A stretch of 64,000 bases of DNA from Azohydromonas caseinilytica (lineage in GTDB: Bacteria; Pseudomonadota; Gammaproteobacteria; Burkholderiales; Burkholderiaceae_C), in NCBI RefSeq assembly GCF_012927045.1, contig NZ_JABBFW010000010.1, forward strand, positions 1 to 64,000, read 5' to 3'. Shown in pieces: positions 27,169 through 35,983 of the stretch; positions within the stretch are counted from its first letter, which is position 1, and the number at the start of each line of letters is the position of its first letter. Made by a program: the position numbers and the translations under genes. Below the pieces are notes generated by a model. It did no database searches, was not told where the DNA came from, and saw only the letters and a program-made list of their open reading frames with translations.

Positions 27169-28875
27169 ATGAGCCAGGACGCCCTGCGCGACACCCGCTT
27201 CGTCCTGCAGCAGCTGCTGCAGGCCCCCGCCGTGCTGGCCGGCCTGCCGGCCCATGCCGAGGTCGATGCCGCGCTCATCGACCAGGTGGCCGAGGCCGCG
27301 CACGAGTTCGCCGACGGGCTCCTCGCGCCGCTCAACGCCTCGGGCGACCGCGAGGGCTGCCACCTGGAAAACGGCAGCGTGCGCGCGCCCACCGGCTTCG
27401 CCTGGGCCTGGTCCGAGTTCGTCGAGGGCGGCTGGCCGCTGCTGGCCTGCCACCCGGACGACGGCGGCCAGGGCCTGCCCCAGGTGGTGGAGGCGGTGCT
27501 GCACGAGGCCATCAGCGCTGCCAATCCGGGCTGGGGCATGTACTTCGGCATCCTGCACGGCGGCTACGCCTGCCTGCGCGCGCATGGCAGCGAGGAGCTG
27601 AAGGCCCGCTACCTGGGCGACCTGGCCAGCGGCAAGTCGCTGGTCACCATGGCGCTCACGGAGCCGCAGGCCGGCAGCGACCTGGGCCTGTGCCGCACCC
27701 GCGCCACGCCGCGCGGGGACGGCAGCGTGGTGGTGGAGGGCACCAAGATCTTCATCTCCGGCGGCGACCACGACCTCACCCACCAGATCGTGCACCTGGT
27801 GCTGGCGCGGCTGCCCGACGCGCCGGCGGGCTCGCGCGGCTTGAGCCTGTTCCTGGTGCCCAAGTGGCTGCCCGACGGCACGCGCAACGCCGTGGTGGTG
27901 GAGCGGCTGGAGGAAAAGATGGGCCTGCACGCCAGCCCGACCTGCGTGCTGCGCTTCGACGGCGCCACCGGCTGGCTGGTGGGCGAGCCCGGGCGCGGCC
28001 TCAACGCCATGTTCGTGATGATGAATGCCGCGCGCATCAACGTCGGGCTGCAGGGCGTGGGCGCCGCCGGCGCCGCGCTGGCGCAGGCCGAGGACTACGC
28101 CACGCAGCGCGCGCAGGGCGGCGTCCCGATCCTGCGCCACGCCCCGGTGCAGCGGCTGCTGGCGCAGGCCCGCGCCTGGACCGAGGGCGGCCGCATGCTG
28201 GCGCTGTGGACCGCGCTGCGGCTGGACCAGGCGCATGCGCACCCGGACGCGGCCGAGCGCGAGCGCGCGCTGCGCGAGGCCTCGCTGCTCACGCCCATCG
28301 TCAAGGCGCTGCTCACCGACCAGGGTTTCAAAGCCGTCAGCGATTGCCTGCAGGTGTTCGGCGGACACGGCTACGTCAGCGAATGGGGCATCGAGCAGCG
28401 GCTGCGCGACCTGCGCGTGTCGCTGCTCTATGAAGGCACCAACGAGATCCAGGCGCTGGACCTGTGGCAGCGCCGGCTGCTGCCCGACCATGCCCAGGCC
28501 TTCGCCCAGTTGACGACGCGACTGCTGCAGGACGTGGCTTCGCCGTGGGCCGCCGCCGCGACGCAGGCCGCCGAGCGGCTGCTGACCGCCCTGCGCAACG
28601 TGATGGACGCCGATGTCCCCGCCGGCCTGGCGGCGCCCAGCGCGCTGCGCGGCTGCGGCCTGGTGCTGTTGGCCGCGCTGTGGGCCCGCGCCGACGCCGC
28701 GGCGGTTGGGGCGGCCGACGACGCCTTCCACCGCCGCAAGCGCGCCACGGCGGTGCTGTTCTTCACGCAACTGCTGCCGGAGCTGGAGACGCTGCTGGCG
28801 CAGCTCGACGCCCTGCGCGCTGATCCGCGCGCGGCGGCGGCCACGCTGGCGCTGGCGGCGGGCGTGACGGAGTAG
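27169..28875 (+). CDS. Acyl-CoA dehydrogenase (long, DmdC-like type)
   Basis: A 568-residue flavoprotein. Motifs are TMALTEPQAGSDLG (FAD/substrate), GTKIFISGGDHDL and, in the C-domain, FGGHGYVSEWGIEQ with LYEGTNEIQ carrying the usual catalytic Glu. A ~120-residue C-terminal helical extension, as in the DmdC/FadE-like group, follows. It starts four bases after the Bug stop with a modest SD, so it is co-transcribed. It could desaturate a dihydro-hydroxycinnamoyl-CoA (phenylpropionyl-CoA), letting reduced side chains enter the same route; that role is inferred. Confidence 0.9.
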   Translation: MSQDALRDTRFVLQQLLQAPAVLAGLPAHAEVDAALIDQVAEAAHEFADGLLAPLNASGDREGCHLENGSVRAPTGFAWAWSEFVEGGWPLLACHPDDGGQGLPQVVEAVLHEAISAANPGWGMYFGILHGGYACLRAHGSEELKARYLGDLASGKSLVTMALTEPQAGSDLGLCRTRATPRGDGSVVVEGTKIFISGGDHDLTHQIVHLVLARLPDAPAGSRGLSLFLVPKWLPDGTRNAVVVERLEEKMGLHASPTCVLRFDGATGWLVGEPGRGLNAMFVMMNAARINVGLQGVGAAGAALAQAEDYATQRAQGGVPILRHAPVQRLLAQARAWTEGGRMLALWTALRLDQAHAHPDAAERERALREASLLTPIVKALLTDQGFKAVSDCLQVFGGHGYVSEWGIEQRLRDLRVSLLYEGTNEIQALDLWQRRLLPDHAQAFAQLTTRLLQDVASPWAAAATQAAERLLTALRNVMDADVPAGLAAPSALRGCGLVLLAALWARADAAAVGAADDAFHRRKRATAVLFFTQLLPELETLLAQLDALRADPRAAAATLALAAGVTE

Positions 28876-28942
28876 CCTTCCCCGCTTTGAGCCCGGCGCG
28901 CGCGAGCCACCCGGCCGGGCCGATGCAGCAAGGAGATCCGCG

Positions 28943-29740
28943 ATGCAGGCCTGGACCCTGGACACTCCGCGCCCCGACCCCGCGCAGTCGGCCCTGGGCA
29001 CGGTGATCGGCGCCGTCGCCCGCCCCCACTTCGCCGCCGCCGCGCTGGCGGGGCTGCAGGAGGCGGTGGGCGCCGCCTCCTGGGCGGTGTACCGGCTGCG
29101 CCCGGACCGCGCGCCCACCCTGCACCTCTCGGCCAGCCGCGGCGTGCCCGACACCACCGGCGACTGCTTCGCCACCTACCGCGACGCCGGCCTGTACCGG
29201 CGCGACCGCAGCTTCGATGCCGTGCGCACCCAGGGCCGCGACCGTGCCGTGATGCTGCGCATGCACGCCGACGAGGCGCCCAGCGCCGACCACCGCCAGG
29301 CCATCTACCTGCGCCATGGCATGGTGGAGCGGCTGTCGGTGGCGCGGCTCGACACCGACGGCTCGCTGCTGGCCGTCAACCTCTACCGCCATGCGCCGCA
29401 GGGCGGCTTCGAGGCGGTGCAGCTGGAGCACTTCGGCCGGATGGCGCCGGCGCTGCTGGCCGCCGTGGCGCGCCATGCCGAGTGGCAGGACGAGCACGCT
29501 GCGGCACCGGCCGCAGCGGAAACACCGCGCCAGGCGCTGCGCCGGCGCTGCGCGGCGCTCACCGGGCGCGAGCTCGACGTGCTGGAGCGGCTGCTGCGCG
29601 GCATGACCTACGACGGCATCGCCGCCGACCTGGGCTTGAGCCTGGCCACGGTGAAAACCTACCGCGCCCGCGCCTTCGAGCGGCTGGAGCTGCGCTTCAA
29701 GAGCGAGCTGTTCGCGGCCTTTCTGCCCCGGAGCGCGTGA
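28943..29740 (+). CDS. LuxR-family regulator with GAF-like sensor part, 265 aa
   Basis: The C-terminal helix-turn-helix (residues ~190-260: LTGRELDVLERLLRGMTYDG, then LGLSLATVKTYRARAFERL) is a clear LuxR domain. The N-terminal ~170 residues look GAF-like or autoinducer-domain-like. There is no receiver domain. AAGGAGA precedes the ATG. It follows the acyl-CoA dehydrogenase by 67 bases, so it may be the pathway's own regulator, though the palindromes at 22432 and 22552 look more MarR-like. Confidence 0.85.
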   Translation: MQAWTLDTPRPDPAQSALGTVIGAVARPHFAAAALAGLQEAVGAASWAVYRLRPDRAPTLHLSASRGVPDTTGDCFATYRDAGLYRRDRSFDAVRTQGRDRAVMLRMHADEAPSADHRQAIYLRHGMVERLSVARLDTDGSLLAVNLYRHAPQGGFEAVQLEHFGRMAPALLAAVARHAEWQDEHAAAPAAAETPRQALRRRCAALTGRELDVLERLLRGMTYDGIAADLGLSLATVKTYRARAFERLELRFKSELFAAFLPRSA

Positions 29741-29851
29741 CTCTTTCACGAATCGGGGCATCAATGCGGCGGGCGCCCGGTCGATAACCGTAGGGAGTTC
29801 ATCGATTTCCAGGCGACCGGCGGCTGTTGGCTGCAAGTAGGCCCTTGCTCC

Positions 29852-31030
29852 ATGCTGCACCGCATCACGCGCCTCCTGCGCCTGACCCAGTTCCTCGCCC
29901 TGCTGCTCGTGATCGGCCTGGGGACCGCGGGCTATGCCGCGCTGTCGGATTTCGAGCGTGACAGCCGGGAGGTGGAGCGCACGCACGCGGTCCTGGAGCA
30001 GATCGGGCAGATCCGCCACGAGGCCCTGCGCTCGGCGGTGTGGCTGCGCAACTTCATGGTGGTGCCGGACAAGGACCTGCTGCAGCGGGTGCGCTCCCGT
30101 GCGAACGAAGCGAGGCAGGCCGCCGACCGCCTCCTGGCGCTGGCCGACCACGACCCGGCGCAGAGCCGGCGACTGCAACCGCTGCGCGCCAAGCTGCTGG
30201 AGGTGCTGGACCAGTACCGCGGCGCGGCCAACATCGGCGAGCGCCAGGGAGCCGCCGCGCTGCAGTCCTACCTGGCCGCCCGCATGGAGCACGGCCCGGT
30301 CGCCGAGCTGCGCGAGCTGCTGGACCAGGCGCAGCAGGCCGAGCGCGAACTGCTGCAGTCCCACACCCGGCACAAGGACGAGCGCTTCGGGCTGATCCGG
30401 CGCCTGCTTGCCGGCGGCGGCGTGGCGCTGGCCGCCTGCCTGCTCGGCGCCCTCGCGCTCTCCGGGCGCCTGCGCCACACGGGCCCCGACGCGGTGGCGC
30501 AGCCCGGCGCCGATGCGCTGCACGACCCGCTCACCGGGCTGCTCAACCGCCGCGGGCTGGAGCAGCAGCTGGCCGGGCTGGCGCGCGAGCCCCGGGGCCA
30601 CGGCCATTCCATCGCCGTGCTGGCCTTCGACCTGGACGATTTCAAGGCCATCAACGAGCGCTTCAGCCGCACGGCCGGCGACCAGGTGCTGCAGGAGGTG
30701 GCCTGCCGGCTGCAGCAGCGCTGCCGGGGCGGCGACGTGATCGCGCGGGTGGACGGCGACGGCTTCGTGGTGGTGCTGCGCTCCATTGCCTCGCGGCTGG
30801 ACGCCGAGACCGTGGCCAAGCGCATCCGTGCGCAGCTGATGGCGCCAATCCCGCTGGGTACCGCGGTGCTGCGCATCGGCGCCTCCATCGGCATCGCCCT
30901 GCTGCACGAGGACGGCACCGACATGGACGCCCTGCTGCGCGCGGCCGATGGCCGGATGTGCGAGGTGAAGAAGGCCGGCAAGCAGCAGGTGCGCTCCAGC
31001 ACGCAGATCCTGGAGCCGGTGGGGTTCTAA
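29852..31030 (+). CDS. Membrane protein with degenerate GGDEF domain
   Basis: A 392-residue protein with two transmembrane helices (residues ~10-32 and ~187-207) flanking a helical periplasmic sensor of CHASE3/4HB type. A GGDEF domain fills ~225-385 (DPLTGLLNRRGLEQQL). The active-site loop reads D301-G-D-G-F305 in place of GG[DE]EF, while the inhibitory RxxD site (R292-G-G-D295) is intact at the normal five-residue spacing. It is probably not an active diguanylate cyclase but could bind c-di-GMP. No good SD. It stands alone between the LuxR and DUF3237 genes. Confidence 0.85.
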   Translation: MLHRITRLLRLTQFLALLLVIGLGTAGYAALSDFERDSREVERTHAVLEQIGQIRHEALRSAVWLRNFMVVPDKDLLQRVRSRANEARQAADRLLALADHDPAQSRRLQPLRAKLLEVLDQYRGAANIGERQGAAALQSYLAARMEHGPVAELRELLDQAQQAERELLQSHTRHKDERFGLIRRLLAGGGVALAACLLGALALSGRLRHTGPDAVAQPGADALHDPLTGLLNRRGLEQQLAGLAREPRGHGHSIAVLAFDLDDFKAINERFSRTAGDQVLQEVACRLQQRCRGGDVIARVDGDGFVVVLRSIASRLDAETVAKRIRAQLMAPIPLGTAVLRIGASIGIALLHEDGTDMDALLRAADGRMCEVKKAGKQQVRSSTQILEPVGF

Positions 31031-31047
31031 GCCGGCCGGCCCGGCGC

Positions 31048-31515
31048 TCACCCCAACCGGTACACGTCCAGCACCACGCGCCGCGCCTCGCGCCGGCCCA
31101 CGGCGATGGCCATCACCTTGTTGAGGTGCGCCCAGGCCGGCGCGCCGGTGGTGAAGCGCATGAGGGTGCGAAAGAAGTATTCGTGCGGCGCCACCGCCTC
31201 CCCGCGCGCCAGGCGCGCCATCACCTCGGCCGGCCCGTGGCGCAGGCCGTTGCTCTGCACCTCCACCAGGCTGCCGTCGTCCAGGCGCAGCACGTAGTGC
31301 GCGGCGATCTCCAGCACGCCGTCGGCACGCAGCAGTTGCCAGTCCACGCCGCCGGGCACCAGCGTGCCGGTGAGCTCGCCCTCCACCGTGCCGCCGCCCA
31401 GCGGCACGTAGCGGCGCTCGCCGGCGGGCGCGGCGCCCAGCGACACCAGCGCATCGACCTCGCAGGTGATGCGGCACAGGGAAGCCAGCTCGGGCGGGGG
31501 CGGCAGTGCGGACAT
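31048..31515 (-). CDS. DUF3237 family protein, 155 aa
   Basis: A small beta-barrel-like protein with the DUF3237 pattern: GERRYVPLGGGTVEGELTG, then LLRADGVLEIAAHYVLRLDD and LVEVQSNGLRHGP, ending VLDVYRLG. There is no signal peptide. The SD is weak. It is divergent from the second Bug gene, across a spacer that contains a long inverted repeat. Function of the family is not established; the genes often sit beside aromatic or CoA-ester catabolism. Confidence 0.85.
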   Translation of the reverse strand: MSALPPPPELASLCRITCEVDALVSLGAAPAGERRYVPLGGGTVEGELTGTLVPGGVDWQLLRADGVLEIAAHYVLRLDDGSLVEVQSNGLRHGPAEVMARLARGEAVAPHEYFFRTLMRFTTGAPAWAHLNKVMAIAVGRREARRVVLDVYRLG

Positions 31516-31577
31516 GGCGGTGCTTTCAGTGAAATGACTCGGCCATCTTCAGGCGCCCGGGCGGCGCACGCGGTCCA

Positions 31578-31625
31578 CCCAGAGGACGACAGGGTGAGTC
31601 ATGAGCAACCCTGTCGCACTCTGGG
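31578..31625. repeat. 48-base inverted repeat between DUF3237 and Bug genes
   Basis: Arms 31578-31595 and 31608-31625 pair over 18 positions except a central 3-base mismatch (CCCAGAG and GACAGGGT with ACCCTGTC and CTCTGGG). The 12-base loop contains TCATGA. No T-run follows on either side, so it looks more like an operator or small mobile hairpin than a terminator. Confidence 0.7.
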
Positions 31626-31687
31626 ATGACAGACCCGGCGCCGGACGCGGCCCACACTGGACCGCATCACACAAGGAGACCCCCGCC

Positions 31688-32644
31688 ATGCGCCGCCGCC
31701 ACCTCCTGCTGGGCCTGAGCGCCCTGGCCCTGCCGCCGCTGGGCGCCCTCGCGCAGAGCCCGTTGAAACTCGTCGTCGGCTTCCCGCCCGGCACCGGCCC
31801 GGACGTGCTGGCGCGCACGCTGGGCCAGAAGCTGGGCGAGCTGATGAAGCAGAACCTGGTGATCGACAACCGCGCCGGCGCCGGTGGCCAGATCGCCACC
31901 CAGGCCGTGGCCAAGAGCGCGCCCGACGGCACGACGGTGCTGCTGGGCGAGGTGGGCTCCATCGCCATCGCGCCCGCGGCCTACAGCAAGCTGCCCTACG
32001 ACCCGGCCCGCGAGCTCATTCCCGTGGCGGAGGTGGTGCGCTCGGATTTCATCCTGGTGGTGCCGGCGAGCTCGCCCGTCAAGGACCTCAAGGGCTTCAT
32101 CGACGCCGCCAGGGCGCACCGCGACCGCCTCAACTTCGCCACCTTCGGCGCGGGCACGCCGGGGCACTTCGGTGCCGAGGTGCTGGCGGAGCAGGCCGGC
32201 TTCAGGATCGAGCCGGTGCACTACCGCGCCACGGGCGACGCCATCACTGCGCTGGTGTCGGGCGACGTGCAGGCCGCCTTCGTCTCCACCGCGCTGGCGG
32301 TGCCGCAGGTCAAGGGCGGCAAGCTGCGCGCGCTGGCGACCACCGCCGCCGCGCGCTCGTCGCTGCTGCCCGAGGTGCCCACCTTCGCCGAGGCCGGATG
32401 GCCCAAGGTGGACTTCTCGGCCTGGTTCGCGCTGTTCGTGCCCGCGGGCACGCCGGCGGCGGCCATCGAGCAGCTCGGCCGCCAGGCGGTGGCGGCGGTG
32501 CAGGCGCCGGACGTGAAGCAGAAGCTGCAGGAGGCCGGCTTCACCGTCACGGGCGTGCCGCGCGCCGAGACCGAGCGCATGGTCAAGGCCGAGGCCCAGC
32601 GCTGGGCCGGCATCGTCAAGGCCAGCGGGTTCAAGGCGGATTGA
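31688..32644 (+). CDS. Bug/TctC-type periplasmic substrate-binding protein (second)
   Basis: A 318-residue receptor. The signal peptide is MRRRHLLLGLSALALPPLGALAQ in two parts (Arg-rich, then hydrophobic). The mature start LKLVVGFPPGTGPDVLARTL and IDNRAGAGGQIATQAVAK are family signatures. An AAGGAGA SD precedes the ATG; the longer frame upstream runs through the inverted repeat and is not used. It is not close in sequence to the first Bug receptor, so it probably binds another carboxylate. Confidence 0.9.
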   Translation: MRRRHLLLGLSALALPPLGALAQSPLKLVVGFPPGTGPDVLARTLGQKLGELMKQNLVIDNRAGAGGQIATQAVAKSAPDGTTVLLGEVGSIAIAPAAYSKLPYDPARELIPVAEVVRSDFILVVPASSPVKDLKGFIDAARAHRDRLNFATFGAGTPGHFGAEVLAEQAGFRIEPVHYRATGDAITALVSGDVQAAFVSTALAVPQVKGGKLRALATTAAARSSLLPEVPTFAEAGWPKVDFSAWFALFVPAGTPAAAIEQLGRQAVAAVQAPDVKQKLQEAGFTVTGVPRAETERMVKAEAQRWAGIVKASGFKAD

Positions 32645-32730
32645 TACGGACAAGCTGGCAAGGGAGAACTGCCAGTGCTCTCGGAAAAGCGTTGTCTGAG
32701 GTGGCCCGAAGGCTGAGAAGCCGCGCCCTC

Positions 32731-32893
32731 TACTTCGTCATTCCCGCGCAGGCGGGAACCCAGGTGGTCCCCAAGTCAGCCGGAAGCTGTTCAAGCGGCG
32801 CACCAGGAACCTGGATGTCGCGATGCCTGCGCCAGCGCTCACGCCCTGCCGTGGGACCGCCTGGGTCCCTGCCTGCGCGGGGATGACGAAGTA
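32731..32893. repeat. MITE-like palindromic repeat (GTCATTCCCGCG type)
   Basis: A 163-base element with ~41-base terminal inverted repeats differing at about four positions (left arm begins TACTTCGTCATTCCCGCG, right arm is its complement ending at 32893). The core is unique. The arm belongs to the repeat class whose translation gives the well-known spurious FVIPAQAGTQ peptide. It sits in the ~415-base spacer between the second Bug gene and the second esterase; the rest of that spacer shows nothing clear except the SD before 33060. Confidence 0.85.
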
Positions 32894-33059
32894 GGGAGCG
32901 GGCCGGATCAGCTCACGGCCAACGTCCGACAACTGCCCTCTGGCCGCACTCGTTGCCGGCTCCCATCAAAACCTTTTCCACGGCCCGCGCCATCGCGCGC
33001 GGAGCGCCGAAGTCCGGTCGTGCCCTGCGCGGACCGACATAAAACCTCCGGAGACACCC

Positions 33060-34730
33060 ATGCACGGAAAAACCCTCATCGCCCTCGCCTGCACCGCCCT
33101 GCTGTCCGCCTGCGGCGGCGGTGACGGCGGCAGCACCGGCAACCCTGCCACCCCCTCCAACGGCACCCCCAATCCGCCCGCGGCCACCGAAACCCCGCTG
33201 GCGCTGGACTGCGCCCGCATCGCCCAGTTGGCGCTGCCCGGCACCACGCTCAGCACCGCCAGCGTGCCGGCAGGCACGGTGCTCAGCGGCAACACGCTGC
33301 CCGAGCACTGCGTGGTCACGGGGCAGATGAACCCGCGCACCGGCGCCGACGGCAAGCCCTACCACATCGGCTTCGAGCTGCGCCTGCCCAAGAGCTGGAA
33401 CGGCCGCTTCATGTTCCAGGGCGGCGGCGGCAACGACGGCACGGTGCGCCCCGCGCTGGGTGCGCTGGCAGGCAATGCCGGCTCGCTCCCGGGGCTGCAG
33501 ACCGGCGCGCTGGCCCAGGGCTTCGCCGTGGTCAGCACCGACGCGGGCCACCAGGGCACGGACGCCAGCTTCGGCCTGGACCCGCAGGCGCGCATCGACC
33601 ACGCCTACAACAGCTACGACCAGGTCACGCTGGCGGCCAAGGACCTGATCGCCCGCGCCTACGGCCGCGCGCCCGATCACTCCTACTTCGTCGGCTGCTC
33701 CGGCGGCGGGCGCCAGGCGCTGCTGTTCCCGCAGCGCTTCCCGAACCACTTCGACGGCGTGGCGGCCAACGCGCCGGCCATCAAGGTCGCCAAGGAGGCG
33801 ACGCTGGCCTCGGTGTGGAGCAGCATCGGCTACCGGGCCATCGCGCCCGGCGGCGTGCTGGCGCAGGCGCTGTCGGACAGTGACCTGAAGCTCGTCGCCA
33901 ACGCCGTGCTGCAGCGCTGCGACGGCCTGGACGGCGCGGTGGACGGCATCGTCGCCGCCAACCCCGGGGCCTGCAATTTCGACCCGGCCGTGCTTCAGTG
34001 CAGCGGCGCCAAGACCGACAGCTGCCTCACGGCCGGGCAGGTCGGCGCCCTGAAACGCGACTTTGGCGGCCCGCGCAACTCGGCCGGCCACCCGCTGTAC
34101 GCCAGCTGGCCCTGGGACCCGGGCATCGCCGGCGCTGACTGGCGCAACTGGCGCCTGGGCACGTCCGCCACCGCGGAGCCCAACTCGCGCAACGTCACGC
34201 TCATCGCCGCCGACGCCATGCGCAAGGAGTTCTTCACGCCCGCCGCCCCGGACTTCGACTTCTGGAGCTTCAACTTCGACACCGACCCGGCACGACTGGA
34301 TGCCTACGCGGCGATCTACAACACCGCCTCCACCGACGTGGGCGCCTTCAAGCAGCGCGGCGGCAAGATGCTGATCGTGCACGGCACGGCCGACCCGATC
34401 TTCTCGGCCAGCGACTCCATCGACTACGTCGAGCGCCTGGCCGCGGCCCACGGCGGCGCGGCGCAGGCGCAGCAGTTCGCGCGGCTGTTCCTGGTGCCGG
34501 GCATGAACCACTGTTCGAATTCCGGCGGCCCGGCCACCGACCTCTACGACGCGCTCACGCCGCTGGTGGAGTGGGTGGAAAAGGGCCAGGCACCCGAGCG
34601 CATCGTCGCCAAGGCCGCCGCCACCGCGCCCTGGCCCGGCCGCACCCGGCCGCTGTGCCCCTATCCGAAGATCGCCCAGTACAACGGCTCGGGCAGCGTG
34701 GAGGACGCGGCGAGCTTCAGCTGCGAGTGA
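33060..34730 (+). CDS. Tannase/feruloyl esterase family lipoprotein (second)
   Basis: A 556-residue homologue of the esterase at 20633. The lipobox Cys is Cys18 (LLSAC). The catalytic Ser214 is in VGCSGGGRQA next to Cys213; the histidine is in PGMNHCSNSGG, so the CS-D-HC disulfide motif is complete. FEYVERL-like lid and ADPIFSASDS acid region are present. GGAGAC precedes the ATG. It is a monocistron ending three bases from the convergent reductase gene. Substrate range probably overlaps with, but need not equal, the first esterase. Confidence 0.9.
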   Translation: MHGKTLIALACTALLSACGGGDGGSTGNPATPSNGTPNPPAATETPLALDCARIAQLALPGTTLSTASVPAGTVLSGNTLPEHCVVTGQMNPRTGADGKPYHIGFELRLPKSWNGRFMFQGGGGNDGTVRPALGALAGNAGSLPGLQTGALAQGFAVVSTDAGHQGTDASFGLDPQARIDHAYNSYDQVTLAAKDLIARAYGRAPDHSYFVGCSGGGRQALLFPQRFPNHFDGVAANAPAIKVAKEATLASVWSSIGYRAIAPGGVLAQALSDSDLKLVANAVLQRCDGLDGAVDGIVAANPGACNFDPAVLQCSGAKTDSCLTAGQVGALKRDFGGPRNSAGHPLYASWPWDPGIAGADWRNWRLGTSATAEPNSRNVTLIAADAMRKEFFTPAAPDFDFWSFNFDTDPARLDAYAAIYNTASTDVGAFKQRGGKMLIVHGTADPIFSASDSIDYVERLAAAHGGAAQAQQFARLFLVPGMNHCSNSGGPATDLYDALTPLVEWVEKGQAPERIVAKAAATAPWPGRTRPLCPYPKIAQYNGSGSVEDAASFSCE

Positions 34731-34733
34731 GGG

Positions 34734-35981
34734 TCAACGCGCCAGCAGCCCGGTCAGGTCGAAGCCCGCATCCGCCGCCTGCTCCGGCGCTGGCGACACG
34801 CCGGCGTCGAGCAGCTTGCGCGCCAGCAGGTGCATCTTGGCGTCGTTGACCGAATCGACCGCGATCAGCCGCCCGGCGCGGTAGTGGAAAACGGAGAAGG
34901 CCGCGCCGCCCAGCTCGCCGCGCAGCGCCCAGGCCTCGGCGCCGCTGGACAGGCCGGCCATCTGCAGCTTGCGCTCGTACTGGTCGGACCAGAACCAGGG
35001 CGTGGCCGTAAAGGGCCGCTCCTGGCCCAGCAGCGCCGCGGCAGCCGATTTACTTTGCTCCGTGGCGTTGTGCACCGACTCCAGCCGCAGCAGGCTGCCG
35101 TCGGCCAGGCGCCGCGCGGTGCAGTCGCCGGCAGCGACAATGCGCGGGTCCGCCGTGCGCGCGCAGGCGTCCACCACGATGCCCTGCTCGCACGCCAGCC
35201 CGGCCGCGCGCGCCAGCGCGTCGTTGGCACTCACGCCCACACCCAGCACGACCAAGCCGCAGGGCAGGCGCCGGCCATCGGTGAGCCGCACGGCCACAGC
35301 CTCACCGCCCTCGGTCTCGATGCACTCGATGCGCGCCTGCAGCTCCAGCTCGACGCCCTTGCCGCGGTGCAGCTCGGCGAACCAGTCCGACAGCATCGGT
35401 GCCAGCACGCGGCCCAGCAGCCGGGGCGCTGCTTCCAGCACCGTGACCTGTAAACCCTTCTTGCGCGCCGTGGCCGCGACTTCCAGGCCGATGAAGCCGC
35501 CGCCGATCACCACCACCGGCCACTGCGCCTCGGCACAGCGCGCCAGGGCCACAGCGATGCGGCTGGCGTCGTCGCGCGAGCGCAAGGGCAGCACGTTGGG
35601 TGCATCCGCGCCCGGCAGCGCCAGCGTGCGCGGTGCCGCGCCCGTGGCCAGCACCAGTCCGGCGTAGGGCAGCACGCTGCCGTCCTCCAGCCGCACCTGC
35701 CGCGCGGCGCGGTCGATGGCCAGCGCGCGCGTGCCGGTGCGCAATGTGATGCCCTTCTTCGCCAGCATCTCGGGCGCGCGCAGCATGAGCTGCGCCTCGC
35801 CGATCTCGCCGGCCAGCCAGGCCTTGGACAGCGGCGGGCGGTGGTAGGGCGCGTGCGGCTCCTCGCCCAGCAGCGTGATCGGGCCGGCGTGACCGCCGGC
35901 ACGCAGCGCCTCGGCCGTGAGCGTGCCGGCCTGGCCGGCGCCGATGATGACGACGGGCTCGTCGGCAGCCACCACGCTCAT
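34734..35981 (-). CDS. NAD(P)H-ferredoxin reductase, FAD-dependent (P450 system)
   Basis: A 415-residue two-dinucleotide-binding flavoprotein of the putidaredoxin-reductase type. The FAD motif VIIGAGQAGTLTAEALR is at the N-terminus, the NAD motif VVIGGGFIGLEVAA in the middle, and the second FAD motif IVAAGDCTAR later. ATG 35981 has AGGAG upstream and overlaps nothing important: the ferredoxin stop is three bases before it. It passes electrons from NAD(P)H to the adjacent ferredoxin, which feeds the P450. Confidence 0.92.
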   Translation of the reverse strand: MSVVAADEPVVIIGAGQAGTLTAEALRAGGHAGPITLLGEEPHAPYHRPPLSKAWLAGEIGEAQLMLRAPEMLAKKGITLRTGTRALAIDRAARQVRLEDGSVLPYAGLVLATGAAPRTLALPGADAPNVLPLRSRDDASRIAVALARCAEAQWPVVVIGGGFIGLEVAATARKKGLQVTVLEAAPRLLGRVLAPMLSDWFAELHRGKGVELELQARIECIETEGGEAVAVRLTDGRRLPCGLVVLGVGVSANDALARAAGLACEQGIVVDACARTADPRIVAAGDCTARRLADGSLLRLESVHNATEQSKSAAAALLGQERPFTATPWFWSDQYERKLQMAGLSSGAEAWALRGELGGAAFSVFHYRAGRLIAVDSVNDAKMHLLARKLLDAGVSPAPEQAADAGFDLTGLLAR

Positions 35982-35983
35982 GC

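Noticed and set aside
22488-27551. A 5-kb open frame opposite the catabolic operon
   Set aside because: It runs antisense through five well-supported genes and has no family features; it is an artefact of high third-position GC.
32738-32932. Small ORF with FVIPAQAGTQ
   Set aside because: This is the known translation of the dispersed GTCATTCCCGCG repeat, not a gene.
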